The position numbers and the translations under genes were made by a program. The notes under the pieces are model-generated. The model saw nothing but the letters and a program-made list of their open reading frames with translations, was not told the DNA's origin and searched no databases. From the NCBI RefSeq assembly GCF_003010955.1, contig NZ_PGGO01000009.1, forward strand, positions 148,558 through 212,557: a DNA stretch of 64,000 nt, read 5' to 3'. The number at the start of each line of letters is the position of its first letter. The first letter of the stretch is position 1. The stretch is from Phyllobacterium brassicacearum. Its GTDB lineage: Bacteria; Pseudomonadota; Alphaproteobacteria; Rhizobiales; Rhizobiaceae. Below are positions 16,516 to 26,285 of this stretch, one piece after another.

Positions 16516-17471
16516 TCAGTAACAACCGGACAGTGGCATCGCCCCCCAAGGGCGATGCAGAGGCGGCGTTCCGCGATGTGGCGAACGCGCACAAGCCCTT
16601 TCGAACGGATCGATGGCTCTTGTGGGGCATAACGCTTCTTGTTGCCGCGAACTTTCTCTGGATCGTTGCCCACAATGAGAATTTCGGCTGGCCAACAGTA
16701 GCGCAATGGTTCACCGAAGAAACGATCCTGCGCGGTCTCTACGTCACGCTTGGCTTGACCGTCGTTGCCATGACTATCGGCGTGGCGATCGGATTACTTC
16801 TCGCCATCGCCCGCATGTCGAATGACCGGCTCGCCAGTTCGCTGGCCGGCCTTTATATATGGTTCTTCCGAGGCACGCCGCTGCTCGTACAGCTCATTTT
16901 CTGGTATAATCTTTCCACCCTCTTTCCGGAAATCTCGCTCGCAATACCCTTCGGGCCAACACTTGCCAGCTGGAACACCAATGATCTCATCACACCCATG
17001 ACAGCGGCGATCGCCGGCCTGGCACTCAACGAGGCCGCATACATGGCCGAGATCATCCGCGGCGGACTGCTTTCCGTCGACAAGGGCCAGATCGAAACCA
17101 CTGAGGCCTTTGGCATGACGCGTGCCCGCGCGCTTTGGCGCATCATCATTCCGCAAGCCATGCGTTCCATTGTTCCGCCAACCGGGAACCAGCTGATCAG
17201 CATGATCAAGGCAACATCGCTCGTCAGCGTCATTGCCATGGCCGATCTGCTTTATTCGGTCCAGGCAGTCTATAACCGTACCTTCGAGGTCATTCCCATG
17301 TTGATGGTTGCGGTCATCTGGTATCTTTTCATCACCTCGATCCTCAATGTCGGTCAGGGCTTCATTGAGCGCTATTACGGCCGCGGTGAAATCGGCTCGA
17401 CGGCAGCGAAAAAACAGGAAAAGGTGGCCGTCGCGGAGATATCCGCCATGGCCCCGGAGGGCAGCAAATGA
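16512..17471 (+). CDS. Amino-acid-type ABC transporter permease (HisMQ family)
   Basis: A 319-residue inner-membrane permease. A hydrophobic helix ([15 protein letters not shown]) follows a polar N-terminal segment, then five or so membrane helices. The [12 protein letters not shown] segment and the EAA loop ([20 protein letters not shown], continuing [19 protein letters not shown]) identify the polar amino-acid permease subfamily. One fused-type permease serves the system, probably as a homodimer, since no second permease gene is present. Start and stop overlap both neighbours by four bases, indicating translational coupling. Confidence 0.9.
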   Translation: MISNNRTVASPPKGDAEAAFRDVANAHKPFRTDRWLLWGITLLVAANFLWIVAHNENFGWPTVAQWFTEETILRGLYVTLGLTVVAMTIGVAIGLLLAIARMSNDRLASSLAGLYIWFFRGTPLLVQLIFWYNLSTLFPEISLAIPFGPTLASWNTNDLITPMTAAIAGLALNEAAYMAEIIRGGLLSVDKGQIETTEAFGMTRARALWRIIIPQAMRSIVPPTGNQLISMIKATSLVSVIAMADLLYSVQAVYNRTFEVIPMLMVAVIWYLFITSILNVGQGFIERYYGRGEIGSTAAKKQEKVAVAEISAMAPEGSK

Positions 17472-18265
17472 CCGCCGCTTTGTCCATGGATACAATCGAA
17501 GCTGCCGAGCCACTCGTTCAGGCGCGCAATGTGCACAAGGCCTTTGGCGAGGTGGAGGTGCTCAAGGGCATCGATCTCGATGTTTCGCCGGGTGAAGTTG
17601 TCGTGGTGCTTGGACCTTCTGGTTCAGGCAAATCGACGTTCCTGCGCTGCATCAATCATCTCGAAGCCATTGATCGCGGATCGATCGTTGTTGCAGGTGA
17701 ACAGATTGGCTATTCCCTGCACAATGGCAGGCTCAACAAACTGCCGTCCCGGGCCATCGCCGTGCAACGGCGGCAGATCGGGATGGTGTTCCAGCAATTC
17801 AATCTCTATCCGCATATGACGGCTTTGCAGAATATCGTCGAGGCACCCATCGGTGTGCACAAGCAAAATCGCAAGGAAGCGACCGAACTGGCGATGGAAT
17901 TGCTCGCTCGCGTCGGGCTGACGCACAAGGCGGATGCCTATCCCCGCCAATTATCAGGCGGCCAGCAGCAGCGTGTGGCAATCGCCCGAGCGCTTGCCAT
18001 TAAGCCGAAGCTTATGCTCTTCGACGAGCCGACGTCGGCACTTGATCCGGAACTGGTGGGTGAAGTGCTGGCAACAATGCGCGATCTGGCCGATCGGGGC
18101 CTGACGATGATTGTCGTTACGCACGAGATCGGATTCGCGCGGGAAGCAGCCGACCGGGTGGTATTCATGGACGGCGGAATTATCGTCGAACAGGGGCGGC
18201 CAGATGATGTGCTCGGCAACCCGCAGCACCCACGCACCCGCGCTTTTCTCAGCCGGTTCATTTAA
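17468..18265 (+). CDS. Amino-acid-type ABC transporter ATP-binding protein
   Basis: A 265-residue ATPase of the GlnQ/HisP group. Walker A is [14 protein letters not shown], the signature motif [15 protein letters not shown], Walker [15 protein letters not shown] and the switch His VVTHEIGFA. It powers the permease encoded immediately upstream. It is the last gene of the MocR-linked operon, and a 12-bp perfect stem-loop follows the stop codon. Confidence 0.94.
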   Translation: MTAALSMDTIEAAEPLVQARNVHKAFGEVEVLKGIDLDVSPGEVVVVLGPSGSGKSTFLRCINHLEAIDRGSIVVAGEQIGYSLHNGRLNKLPSRAIAVQRRQIGMVFQQFNLYPHMTALQNIVEAPIGVHKQNRKEATELAMELLARVGLTHKADAYPRQLSGGQQQRVAIARALAIKPKLMLFDEPTSALDPELVGEVLATMRDLADRGLTMIVVTHEIGFAREAADRVVFMDGGIIVEQGRPDDVLGNPQHPRTRAFLSRFI

Positions 18266-18276
18266 GCAACAGGATT

Positions 18277-18308
18277 TTCAGCGCCCGGATATGGCGCCGG
18301 GCGCTGAA
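18277..18308 (+). terminator. Stem-loop after the ABC transporter operon
   Basis: TTCAGCGCCCGG at 18277-18288 pairs perfectly with CCGGGCGCTGAA at 18297-18308 around an 8-nt loop, 11 bp after the ATPase stop. There is no long T-run after it, so it may stabilise the mRNA end or act as a weak terminator. Confidence 0.6.
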
Positions 18309-18441
18309 TTGCACAATATGGCTCGGTCGGGTTCTTATCGACGAAACTGCCATCATTGCGCCGCGAGAGTCTTGAATAAGCAGTCAAATAGGCTATGGCT
18401 ACCCCGTTCATAAGAGCTGCTTTGAAGGGAATATCGTCGAG

Positions 18442-19509
18442 TTGGAAGCGATCGAGCAAGCGATCCGGAACGCGTTGTCGAAATCGGATGCCAATAACCC
18501 TGCCATTCGTCAGAAAATCTACGAATCCGCCTGGGGTGCGCACGAGCGTTCATTGGCGGCCAACGGCGCGCTGGATGATGATCAGCGTGAAGATCGCCGT
18601 GAGCGGCTGAAAGCATCGATTACCCGGATCGAAAAGGAAATTCAGACAGAAGGTTCATTGATTCCTCCTCCAGCGCCTGCTCCGGTCGAGGAAAGGCGCG
18701 AGCCAGTTCTTTCAGGCGATACTGTTCAAACAATCCAGCCGGCGTCCAGGATTGAGCCCTCACTCGGTGTTGTGCCGGAACCGGATCTCGGAGTACCCGA
18801 ATCCGCATCGGACGGACCTGTGGCTGCCGACAATTATCGCCCGGACCGACTGCGGCCACGACTGACCCGCAAAGCCGAACACAAGAAAGCGGGTGGCTTG
18901 AGCAAGCTGCTCATTCTTTTTGCCTTGCTTGCGGTTGCGCTCGGTCTGCTGTGGCTCGTCGCCTCGGGTATCATCAATTCGAAGCCGTCCAGTATCCCGC
19001 CCAGTACAGGCAATCCAGCAACCAGCGACAGCAATGAACCGATGAAGGAAGGGCAGATATCGTCCGAAGGCACCTGGATCACGATTTTCGATCCCTCCGA
19101 CTCCACTGGTGTCTCTGTCTCCGGTCGAGCGACGGCCAGCGTCGATGGCGATCAACCGGAGAAGTTCCTGCGCATCAAATCGCCCGGTGAGGCCGACGAC
19201 ATCAGCTTTGCCGTGGGGGAGGGCGTTCTCGATCAACTGGTAGGCAAACACGCGGTCTTCGACATCATTGCCAAGAGCGAGGATGGCACCAGCACGCAGA
19301 TTGCGGTCAGCTGTGACTTTGGCAGTCTTGGCGATTGCGGACGCACGCGCTTCGACGTTTCCGACGCCAATGCCGAATTCCTGGTGCAGAAGCAGTTTCC
19401 TGCGGACAAGAAGCCGAACGCGGGCGGTGTGATCAAGATTAATTCGGATGTCTCCCAAGCCGGGAAATCTGTCGATATCATCTCCATCCGCGTCCAGATC
19501 ACGAACTGA
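18442..19509 (+). CDS. Membrane-anchored protein of unknown function
   Basis: A 355-residue protein read from TTG 18442, with GAAGGGA about eleven bases upstream. Residues 1-70 are charged and helical (IEQAIRNALSKSD and NNPAIRQKIYESAW). A Pro/Glu-rich linker follows, then one transmembrane helix at about residues 153-176 (LLILFALLAVALGLLWLV). The C-terminal 170 residues should be periplasmic and look like a beta-rich domain (ISFAVGEGVLDQLVGKHAVFDI, then TQIAVSCDFGSLGDCGRTRF). The stop overlaps the methyltransferase start. Similar proteins are found as hypothetical genes in this order; no function is known to me. Confidence 0.75.
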   Translation: MEAIEQAIRNALSKSDANNPAIRQKIYESAWGAHERSLAANGALDDDQREDRRERLKASITRIEKEIQTEGSLIPPPAPAPVEERREPVLSGDTVQTIQPASRIEPSLGVVPEPDLGVPESASDGPVAADNYRPDRLRPRLTRKAEHKKAGGLSKLLILFALLAVALGLLWLVASGIINSKPSSIPPSTGNPATSDSNEPMKEGQISSEGTWITIFDPSDSTGVSVSGRATASVDGDQPEKFLRIKSPGEADDISFAVGEGVLDQLVGKHAVFDIIAKSEDGTSTQIAVSCDFGSLGDCGRTRFDVSDANAEFLVQKQFPADKKPNAGGVIKINSDVSQAGKSVDIISIRVQITN

Positions 19510-20426
19510 TGACGCCTTCATTCCTTTCTTCCGGTGATCTGATTGCTGATCGCCGTGCCTCCTATGCGGACATGCTGTTCGAAACAGGCGATCACGCAGC
19601 TGCCGCCGATCTGATGCGGCAGGCACTGGAGATCGTACCTGATTGGACGGCGGGTTTGTTTCGCCTGGGTGAAATGGAGGCAGCGGCCGGTCAGGGCGAC
19701 GCAGCGGCCAAGACCTGGCGCCGCGTGCTGCAGCTCGACCCGGACGATCGATTCGGCGCTAGTTTGAAATTGGCGGCAACCGGCCATACAGCAGCTCCGG
19801 AGATGCCGCCGACGGCCTATGTCGAAACCCTGTTTGATGCCTATGCCCCAACCTTCGAAGCCGCGCTTCTGGACCGCCTGAGCTATCGCGTGCCCGAATT
19901 GCTCGCGAACGCCATCACAGCGCTTGCCCCCGAAAAGCGGTTTCAGTCGGTGCTGGACCTTGGCTGCGGCACGGGGCTAATGGGCCCCTATATCCGCGCT
20001 GCAGCGGATTACCTTGCAGGCATGGACCTCTCTGAAGCCATGTTGCAGAAAGCCGCGGAAAAAAACCTTTATGACAGCCTGGCAAAAGGTGATGTCAACG
20101 AACTGGATGCGCAGCCGAGCAGCGCTGATCTCGTCATCGCTGCAGATGTCTTCGTCTATGTCGGCGGCCTCGACCGCGCCTTTGCCAATATCGCAAGGAC
20201 CCTTAGGCCTGATGGGCTGTTCGTGTTTTCGGTCGAGAACCACGAAAGTATCGAGGAGCCGGTCCTCCAGCCATCGCTGCGCTATACGCATTCCAAAACC
20301 TATATCACCAGACTTCTTGCGGAGCATGCCATGGTCCCCGTGAGCATCCAGTGCGAGACAATACGCCTGGATCGCGGCGAACCGCTCCAGGGGCTCATTG
20401 TAGTGGCAAGGAACCAAGCGGATTAA
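19509..20426 (+). CDS. TPR-containing class I SAM-dependent methyltransferase
   Basis: A 305-residue protein with an N-terminal pair of tetratricopeptide-like repeats (residues about 18-90, e.g. AAADLMRQALEIVPDWTAG, RLGEMEAAAGQGDAAAKTW) and a class I methyltransferase domain. The SAM-binding motif I is VLDLGCGTGLMGPYI near residue 152, and the later ADLVIAADVFVYVGGL and LRPDGLFVFSVE correspond to motifs II and III. The target is unknown. The start is translationally coupled (TGATG) to the preceding membrane protein. The stop overlaps the convergent TIGR02186 gene by four bases. Confidence 0.85.
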   Translation: MTPSFLSSGDLIADRRASYADMLFETGDHAAAADLMRQALEIVPDWTAGLFRLGEMEAAAGQGDAAAKTWRRVLQLDPDDRFGASLKLAATGHTAAPEMPPTAYVETLFDAYAPTFEAALLDRLSYRVPELLANAITALAPEKRFQSVLDLGCGTGLMGPYIRAAADYLAGMDLSEAMLQKAAEKNLYDSLAKGDVNELDAQPSSADLVIAADVFVYVGGLDRAFANIARTLRPDGLFVFSVENHESIEEPVLQPSLRYTHSKTYITRLLAEHAMVPVSIQCETIRLDRGEPLQGLIVVARNQAD

Positions 20427-21214
20427 TCCTTGCGGAACACCAGTCGGCCCATCCAGCCCGTTATGACGGCGAGGAATACCGCGAACAGGCCATAAAGAAG
20501 ACTATGCTGGTTGGCAGCGCGATAGATGCGGAACTCGAGGCCAGCCTTGACGATGTTGAGACTGGTCGTGCTCTCACGCAAGAATTCGCCGTTACGGAAC
20601 AGATAGGCCCGCGCCACGTGCTTCCCCACCGGCACATTGGCGGGCAGTGAGAGCGTCGCGCGAAACAATGTCGATGACAGAAATTGCACATCGCCCATGC
20701 GCTGGCTGTAGAGCTTCTGTTTCAGTTTCAACCGCGGCAGTTCCGTAGAAAACTCTTTCAGCGCGGCGCTTGATTCAAAGCCATCCGGTGTTGGTTCATA
20801 GAATATATTGTTCACGCCCAGACCAAGCTGAGCAAACACCTTCGGTGTGGTGATATCCTGCAGGCTACGGGTCGATGCCAGTGAATAGGATGCCGGGATG
20901 TGCTGGAATGTCACCGATTCCATGTTGACCCAGATGCCGAAGAACCGGTCCTTGCGGCGTACGACGAAATCACGTTCCGGACCTTGCAGAATCACGACAA
21001 CATCATAGCGACCCTGCCGCTGGATCAACGGATCCGCATTATCCAGTGCGCCAAAGACTGTAAGGTCGGTCCCGCGGAAACCGGACGTTATCGCGATCGT
21101 ATCGGTGGAGAGTCCGATTTCCACGGTCTCCTTGTTCACGGGTTGCTGAGCAAGGGCGGTCGCGCTTGCTCCGAGCCAGATCGTCAGCGCCAGGACGTTT
21201 GCAAGGGCTCTCAT
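20423..21214 (-). CDS. TIGR02186-family exported/transmembrane protein
   Basis: A 263-residue protein with an N-terminal signal peptide (ALANVLALTIWLGASATALA) and one C-terminal membrane helix (LLYGLFAVFLAVITGWMG). The main domain is periplasmic and includes IGLSTDTIAITSGFRGTDL and VVILQGPERDFVVRRKDRF. I recognise the family (TIGR02186), of unknown function and regularly encoded beside a TauE/SafE permease, as here. The ATGA overlap with that gene suggests that both proteins work together, perhaps in sulfite or organosulfonate export. That role is inference. Confidence 0.8.
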   Translation of the reverse strand: MRALANVLALTIWLGASATALAQQPVNKETVEIGLSTDTIAITSGFRGTDLTVFGALDNADPLIQRQGRYDVVVILQGPERDFVVRRKDRFFGIWVNMESVTFQHIPASYSLASTRSLQDITTPKVFAQLGLGVNNIFYEPTPDGFESSAALKEFSTELPRLKLKQKLYSQRMGDVQFLSSTLFRATLSLPANVPVGKHVARAYLFRNGEFLRESTTSLNIVKAGLEFRIYRAANQHSLLYGLFAVFLAVITGWMGRLVFRKD

Positions 21215-22164
21215 GACGCCCCCGTCGTCAGGGCAAGAGAGATCGAGTAGAGATCATCAGGTGTAACGAAAAGTTCTATGGCCAGACGCAAGCCAACCGC
21301 AAGAACCAGCATTGCAAGCAGGGCGCGCAACTGTTCGCCCCGCAACTTCTGGCCGATGCGCGCGCCGTATTGCGCCCCAATGACGCCGCCTGACATGAGC
21401 AGCAGCGCCAGGACAATGTCGACGGACTGGTTGGTTGTCGCCTGCATGACGGTAGTGAAGGCTGTGACGAAAACAATCTGGTAAAGCGAGGTGCCGATAA
21501 CGACATTCGTCGGGACCTTGAGGAGATAGATCATGGCGGGAACCATGATGAAGCCGCCGCCAACGCCCATGATCGACGACAGAAAGCCGATCGCCCCGCC
21601 AAGCACCAGAACAGGGATGATGCTTACATAGATTTTGGATTGGCGGAACCGCATCTTGAAGGGCAGGCGATGCACCCAGTTGTGCTGCCCCGGCTTCTTC
21701 AGAGTTGCGAGTTGCCCCGCGCGCGTCCGCCGCATCGACTGAACACTCTCATACAGCATCAAGCCGCCGACAGTGCTCAGAAACACCACATAGAGCAGCG
21801 AGACGATCAGATCGAGCTGACCGAGTTCCCGTAGCAGGACAAAGACGTATATGCCGACACCGGCCCCGACTATGCCGCCGATGACGAGCAGTGACCCGAG
21901 CTTGAGGTCCAGCGTGCCACGCCTGAAATGCGTCAGGGCACCGCTGAAGGATGATGCAATAACTTGGTTTGCTCCGGTGGCAACTGCAACTGCAGGTGGA
22001 ATGTTGTAGAAGATCAACAGCGGTGTGATCAGAAATCCGCCGCCTACACCGAACATACCCGACAGGAATCCTACCGCCGCTCCCATGCCGAAGAGCACGA
22101 AGATATTGACCGAGATCTCGGCTATAGGCAGGTAGATACCCAATGCAAACCCCAAACCCATCAT
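21211..22164 (-). CDS. TauE/SafE-family permease (putative sulfite exporter)
   Basis: About 317 residues with some eight membrane helices. The duplicated family motif is clear: GMFGVGGGFLITPLLI in the first half and SSIMGVGGGFIMVPAMIYLL in the second. These permeases export sulfite, sulfoacetate or related anions. The start is uncertain: ATG 22164, GTG 22191 and a TTG near LGIYLPIAEIS are all possible, because homology only begins around IYLPIAEISVN. The 3' end overlaps the TIGR02186 gene. Confidence 0.85.
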   Translation of the reverse strand: MMGLGFALGIYLPIAEISVNIFVLFGMGAAVGFLSGMFGVGGGFLITPLLIFYNIPPAVAVATGANQVIASSFSGALTHFRRGTLDLKLGSLLVIGGIVGAGVGIYVFVLLRELGQLDLIVSLLYVVFLSTVGGLMLYESVQSMRRTRAGQLATLKKPGQHNWVHRLPFKMRFRQSKIYVSIIPVLVLGGAIGFLSSIMGVGGGFIMVPAMIYLLKVPTNVVIGTSLYQIVFVTAFTTVMQATTNQSVDIVLALLLMSGGVIGAQYGARIGQKLRGEQLRALLAMLVLAVGLRLAIELFVTPDDLYSISLALTTGAS

Positions 22165-22343
22165 GGCGGTACGACAGTGTCGTAACACCACAATGACAGC
22201 AATTCTTTAAGGTTTCTTGCCCTCTCGACGGGCCGCTGTCAAACACTGACGCAAGGATGCGCCATGTACCGGTTCAAACGCGAAACCATATGTCGCAACA
22301 ATGGGGTAGCTCGTGTTTTTGATCGGAAGTGTGTCCGAAAAGC

Positions 22344-25300
22344 TTATCCGTTCTTCTTGAGAAGGTTCCTGACGAAATCGCCGTCTATGTTGCCGGTCGG
22401 CTTCAATCCGTTGTCTTTCTGGAATGCCATGATCGCATCGCGCGTCTTGCTGCCGATCTTGCCGTCCGAACCGCCGGCATCGTAGCCATTCTTGTTCAGG
22501 ATGAGCTGGACATTGCGAATAGCTTTTTCCATGTCGATGGAACCGGTTGTAACCGGGCTCTCCCGCCATGCCTCGGGAACATGAAGGGCGTTGGTATCCG
22601 GGTTCATCGGCTTCGGTTTCCAAAGCTCGACAGCGGCACGCGCCCGCTGGAGTTGCTCGGAAGGCATGGCCTTCGCAACTTCGTCGCGTTTCTGCGCGGC
22701 ATCCTTGTCGCCGGCATTTGCTGCGAGTGCGAACCACTTGTAGCTTTCCTCAAGGTTTTGCTGGACGCCCATGCCCTTCGCCGAAAGAACGGCAAGATTG
22801 AACTGGCTGTCCTTGACCCCGAGCTCCGCGGCCTTGGCAAACCAGAGTGCAGCGGATTCATTGTCTGGTGCGCCATCGGTGCCCGCGGCAAACAGCACAG
22901 CGAGATTGTGCATGGCGCTCGCATTTCCCTGTTCGGCAGCGAGCTGGTAATAAGTCTTTGCTTTTGCCAGATCGCGAGTAAGACCGAGACCCTTCTCGTA
23001 AAAATTGCCGAGGCGATACTGTGCCGGGGCAAATCCCTGTTCGGCGGCTACGCTGTACCACTCCGCGGCCTTGGCGTAGTCGCGCTCAAGGCCACGCCCG
23101 TCCATGTAGCGGTCGCCAATTTCGAACAGTGCCTTGGGATCGCCATTCGATGCTGCCGCGCGCAGTGGATCCGGTCCAGCTTCTACCGGAACGGCCGGAA
23201 TGACCGTTGCAGGTTCGATGGCGGTCGGTGGCGTGGAGGCGTCAGTGGCAGCGATAGTGGAGGGTGTATTTTGCTGGGCTGCGATTACGCTGGCAACACT
23301 GTCCGGAGCAGGTTGAGACGCCGCCAGCCCAGGTCGTGTACTGGCTTCCAGCGGCGCTTCAGTCGGACCCACCTCAGGAGCATAGGATGCGATGGCCACC
23401 GGCTCAGCCGGCTGAGCTTGAGAGGCAGTCACATCCGGTAGTGCCGGATGGTCGAGGAATGCACTCTTCAGCTGCAGACCCGCGATGGCAATCATGATCG
23501 CGCCGATCGCGAGGAGGATTGGCTTGCGCTGACGTGAGAAAAGGCCACCTTTTGCAGCGCCCGCTTCTTCCGAATCGGCTGAGGATCGTTTCTGGCTTTC
23601 AACTTCGGATGCTGCCGCCTGGGCCGCCCGCCGTGCAGCCGCGATGAAATCGGCTTTGCCCGCAGTGGCATCGCTGGCATGGGGCACAACCCGCCGGTCA
23701 TCCCGGACCCGCTTCAGGATGGAGTTCAGATCGGGCATGCCGGAGCCGGGTTCGAGCGGACGGTTGAGAATGTCGGGATCGAAGTCCATTTTCACGTCGG
23801 ATTTCCCGACGTCGCTCATCACATCCAATCCTGGATCCAGAGGCGTGGCTTCCTGTTTGCTTCGTCCTTTCAAGCCGCGAGCAATACTGCCAAACAGCGA
23901 TTTCCTCTCGCGTGGGGCGTGATCCGCGATTTCGGCATCGCCGGCGAGGGTCACTTCCGGAGAGATTTCCTCTTCATTCGACCGCGACGCGACATGAGCA
24001 GGCTCGACGTTGAGGTTTGGATCGTAGGCAAGATCCTGTGGGTGTTCGGCAATGATCGTCCCCTCAGCGACCGCTCCGATGACGCTATGTACCCGGGCGT
24101 GCCCGCTTTCCAGCGAGGCTAGGCGATCGACGATCTTAAGCAACGTGTCATGGATGGCTTCGAACGTCTTGCTGTTGCGCTCTTCCGATTTGCGAGCAAG
24201 CCTTTCCAGTGTCTTCAGATCGTCGGCGAGTTCGCGGGCAATCATGCTGTCATGGGCACTATCAAAGCTTGCCGTGTTGCGGATTGCCTCGGCCGCGGCA
24301 TTGCGCGCTGCTTCCAGCACAAGATCGCGGTTGAGCGCGATCGATTCTTCAATCGCATCAAGACGTGGTGGAATGGCGCGCAGTTCGGCATGCTGATCAT
24401 TCGACTGTGACAGATGTTGAGCTAATCCGGCGATCTGCAGTTCGAGATTGCGGATGGCATCGTGTGTGCTGTCAACTTCGGGCACGTTCTTCGCGATGTA
24501 GCGCGCAATGTCGTCGAAACGGGCTTCAAGGTTATCTGTCAGACGAATGTCGCTGTGCTCTACCATCATGTGATGGTCGTCGAGGCGTCGGGTCAGTTCG
24601 TCGAAACGCTGATCGATCTGTTCGAGGAAAGCGGGAGCAGCAGCGGTTGGCTGCGGCATGTTTTCAAGCTTGTCGATGATTTGCAGCACGCGGTCTTCCA
24701 GATCGCGGAAGTCTGTAATGCTGATCGATGCTGGCTCATTCTGCAGGTGCCGAGTGATCGCGGCGAGTTGCTCGGACAACACGTCAAGGTTGGGGATTGG
24801 CGCTGCGTGCTGTGCCGTCAGATAGTCGACGCGCTCGGCGAGTTCGCCCATGCGCTTGAGGATCGTATCCGACGTCCGGTCAAGAGTTGCCGTCTCAATC
24901 TTTGTCGCGAGCGACGTGATCCGGGCTTCAAGCCGTTCGAATGCATCTGCCTCGACATTGCGGATGGCGGAGGGCCTTGATGTAGCAACAATCGCGCGGC
25001 TGATTTCATCAAGGCGCTCATCGACTTGCTGCATGAATTTGCCTGTCAGTGAAGCGCCGTTCTTGCGTGACATCTGGTCAACAGCGCTCGCCAGCAGCAA
25101 AAGCTTGTCTTCAACGTTTTTCAACGGCAATGACTGAGGCAATCCATCCAGAGTCTCACGAATTTCTTTGAGCCGGCCCTCAAGTGACCCGAGCGAAAGA
25201 CTGGCCTCTTCCACATTAAATGGGTTGCGTTGCGTGAAGGCGTCGAAGCGCTCGTCCATCGCGTCCCAACGGTTGCCGAGGTTCCTCACGGACTCCTCGC

Positions 25301-25814
25301 GTGCCAGCGTGTCCACTGTGCGCCTTAGTTCTTCGAGATCACCACGCAACATGGATAGATGACCCGTGTCCGGACGGCTCGCCGAGGCATTGACGAAGCG
25401 GTCACTGGCAGTAGCCGTCGTCTGGCGCAGCCGGTTCATGGCATCGACATGTGGCTCGAAACGAGCCGGCGCAACTGGTTCGATTTCGTCCCGCATCTCG
25501 TCGCGGAGCTGCTTTAACTGTGCGGCAATGGCCGAGAGATCGTGCTTGCCGTCGCTGCGTTGGCTCGTGGTCTCTGGTGCCGGGTGAGCCATAACATGTT
25601 TTGGCGCCGCTGAACGGCCGGCGCGGGAGGCCAGGGCGGCAAACCGATCGGCAATGTCCTGGCTCTCCTCACTGACGTTCGGCCTTGGCTCCATGGCGCG
25701 GCGCAACTGCCCTTCGAGCGTTTCGAGTGTTCGATTGAGACTATCCAGCGACGTCGCATCGCGGCGTGCGCGGTTCACATTGACCTGTTCCATCAGTGAC
25801 CTTTGGTTCGTCAT
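22344..25814 (-). CDS. podJ: PodJ-like polar localization factor
   Basis: A protein of about 1156 residues. Residues 1-700 are mostly charged helical coiled coil (e.g. LNRTLETLEGQLRRAME, IKEIRETLDGLPQSL-type heptads). One membrane helix is at about 765-790 (ILLAIGAIMIAIAGLQL). A Pro/Ala/Thr-rich periplasmic linker follows, then Sel1-like repeats at about 888-1040 (ALFEIGDRYMDGRGLERDY and three more) and a C-terminal peptidoglycan-binding domain (VQLILNKNGYDAGGSDGK). This is the architecture of Caulobacter PodJ and Sinorhizobium PodJ1, which mark a cell pole and control polar growth and envelope integrity. The start at ATG 25814 is the best of several in-frame ATGs. Confidence 0.8.
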   Translation of the reverse strand: MTNQRSLMEQVNVNRARRDATSLDSLNRTLETLEGQLRRAMEPRPNVSEESQDIADRFAALASRAGRSAAPKHVMAHPAPETTSQRSDGKHDLSAIAAQLKQLRDEMRDEIEPVAPARFEPHVDAMNRLRQTTATASDRFVNASASRPDTGHLSMLRGDLEELRRTVDTLAREESVRNLGNRWDAMDERFDAFTQRNPFNVEEASLSLGSLEGRLKEIRETLDGLPQSLPLKNVEDKLLLLASAVDQMSRKNGASLTGKFMQQVDERLDEISRAIVATSRPSAIRNVEADAFERLEARITSLATKIETATLDRTSDTILKRMGELAERVDYLTAQHAAPIPNLDVLSEQLAAITRHLQNEPASISITDFRDLEDRVLQIIDKLENMPQPTAAAPAFLEQIDQRFDELTRRLDDHHMMVEHSDIRLTDNLEARFDDIARYIAKNVPEVDSTHDAIRNLELQIAGLAQHLSQSNDQHAELRAIPPRLDAIEESIALNRDLVLEAARNAAAEAIRNTASFDSAHDSMIARELADDLKTLERLARKSEERNSKTFEAIHDTLLKIVDRLASLESGHARVHSVIGAVAEGTIIAEHPQDLAYDPNLNVEPAHVASRSNEEEISPEVTLAGDAEIADHAPRERKSLFGSIARGLKGRSKQEATPLDPGLDVMSDVGKSDVKMDFDPDILNRPLEPGSGMPDLNSILKRVRDDRRVVPHASDATAGKADFIAAARRAAQAAASEVESQKRSSADSEEAGAAKGGLFSRQRKPILLAIGAIMIAIAGLQLKSAFLDHPALPDVTASQAQPAEPVAIASYAPEVGPTEAPLEASTRPGLAASQPAPDSVASVIAAQQNTPSTIAATDASTPPTAIEPATVIPAVPVEAGPDPLRAAASNGDPKALFEIGDRYMDGRGLERDYAKAAEWYSVAAEQGFAPAQYRLGNFYEKGLGLTRDLAKAKTYYQLAAEQGNASAMHNLAVLFAAGTDGAPDNESAALWFAKAAELGVKDSQFNLAVLSAKGMGVQQNLEESYKWFALAANAGDKDAAQKRDEVAKAMPSEQLQRARAAVELWKPKPMNPDTNALHVPEAWRESPVTTGSIDMEKAIRNVQLILNKNGYDAGGSDGKIGSKTRDAIMAFQKDNGLKPTGNIDGDFVRNLLKKNG

Positions 25815-26285
25815 GGACGTCTGCTTTGCTCTAACGCCAAAGAAGTGGCGGGTTCCAAATTCGACCCTCTGGAGCAACGTCGCTGGTCTCGGTCGCCGAA
25901 AAGCAGAATGTGTCCTCTAAGGTCCATTCGGGCTAATCCGGAAAGCCAGGACAGGTTTGCCCCATGCGGTCCGACAAGCCGTGAAAAACAAATCACACAT
26001 AGACACGGATCACCGACACCGTGACATTGGCGAAACGTGGTAAACAACTCGTTAAGGCAGGTCGTCAATCGTTTAAAATGTAGTCACACGTGAGGCGCCT
26101 GCTTCATCGGAATTCATGCTGGTGCCCTAAAGCGGATGATCAGCCGTCAAAGAAAATTGCATAAGACAGAAATTTACAGGATTTTGACGTTTACGGAAAC
26201 GTCAAAATTTGTTAGAGAAGGTGAAAGTCTGATGGTGCCAGCTATGGTGCCGCATTTTGCTCGTTTATGTTTTGGAGGAAACCTG
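25815..26285. other. Divergent promoter region between podJ-like gene and the beta-oxidation operon
   Basis: 471 bp without a convincing gene. The perfect palindrome at 26181-26208 is the main feature. An open frame continues 5' of the acyl-CoA dehydrogenase start through this palindrome, but the residues there do not resemble the family. No RNA gene was seen. Confidence 0.6.
26181..26208. promoter_or_regulatory. 28-bp perfect palindrome upstream of the beta-oxidation operon, candidate repressor site
   Basis: ATTTTGACGTTT (26181-26192), spacer ACGG, then AAACGTCAAAAT (26197-26208) is a perfect 12-bp inverted repeat ending 77 bp before the ATG of the first acyl-CoA dehydrogenase. Its left half recurs exactly at 12125-12136. 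Proteobacterial fatty-acid and branched-chain regulators (FadP, PsrA, LiuR) bind palindromes of this general kind. Which one acts here is not known. Confidence 0.75.

Noticed and set aside
22329..23441. A 370-codon plus-strand open frame opposite podJ
   Set aside because: Lies wholly inside the Sel1/peptidoglycan-binding end of podJ and has no recognisable domain.
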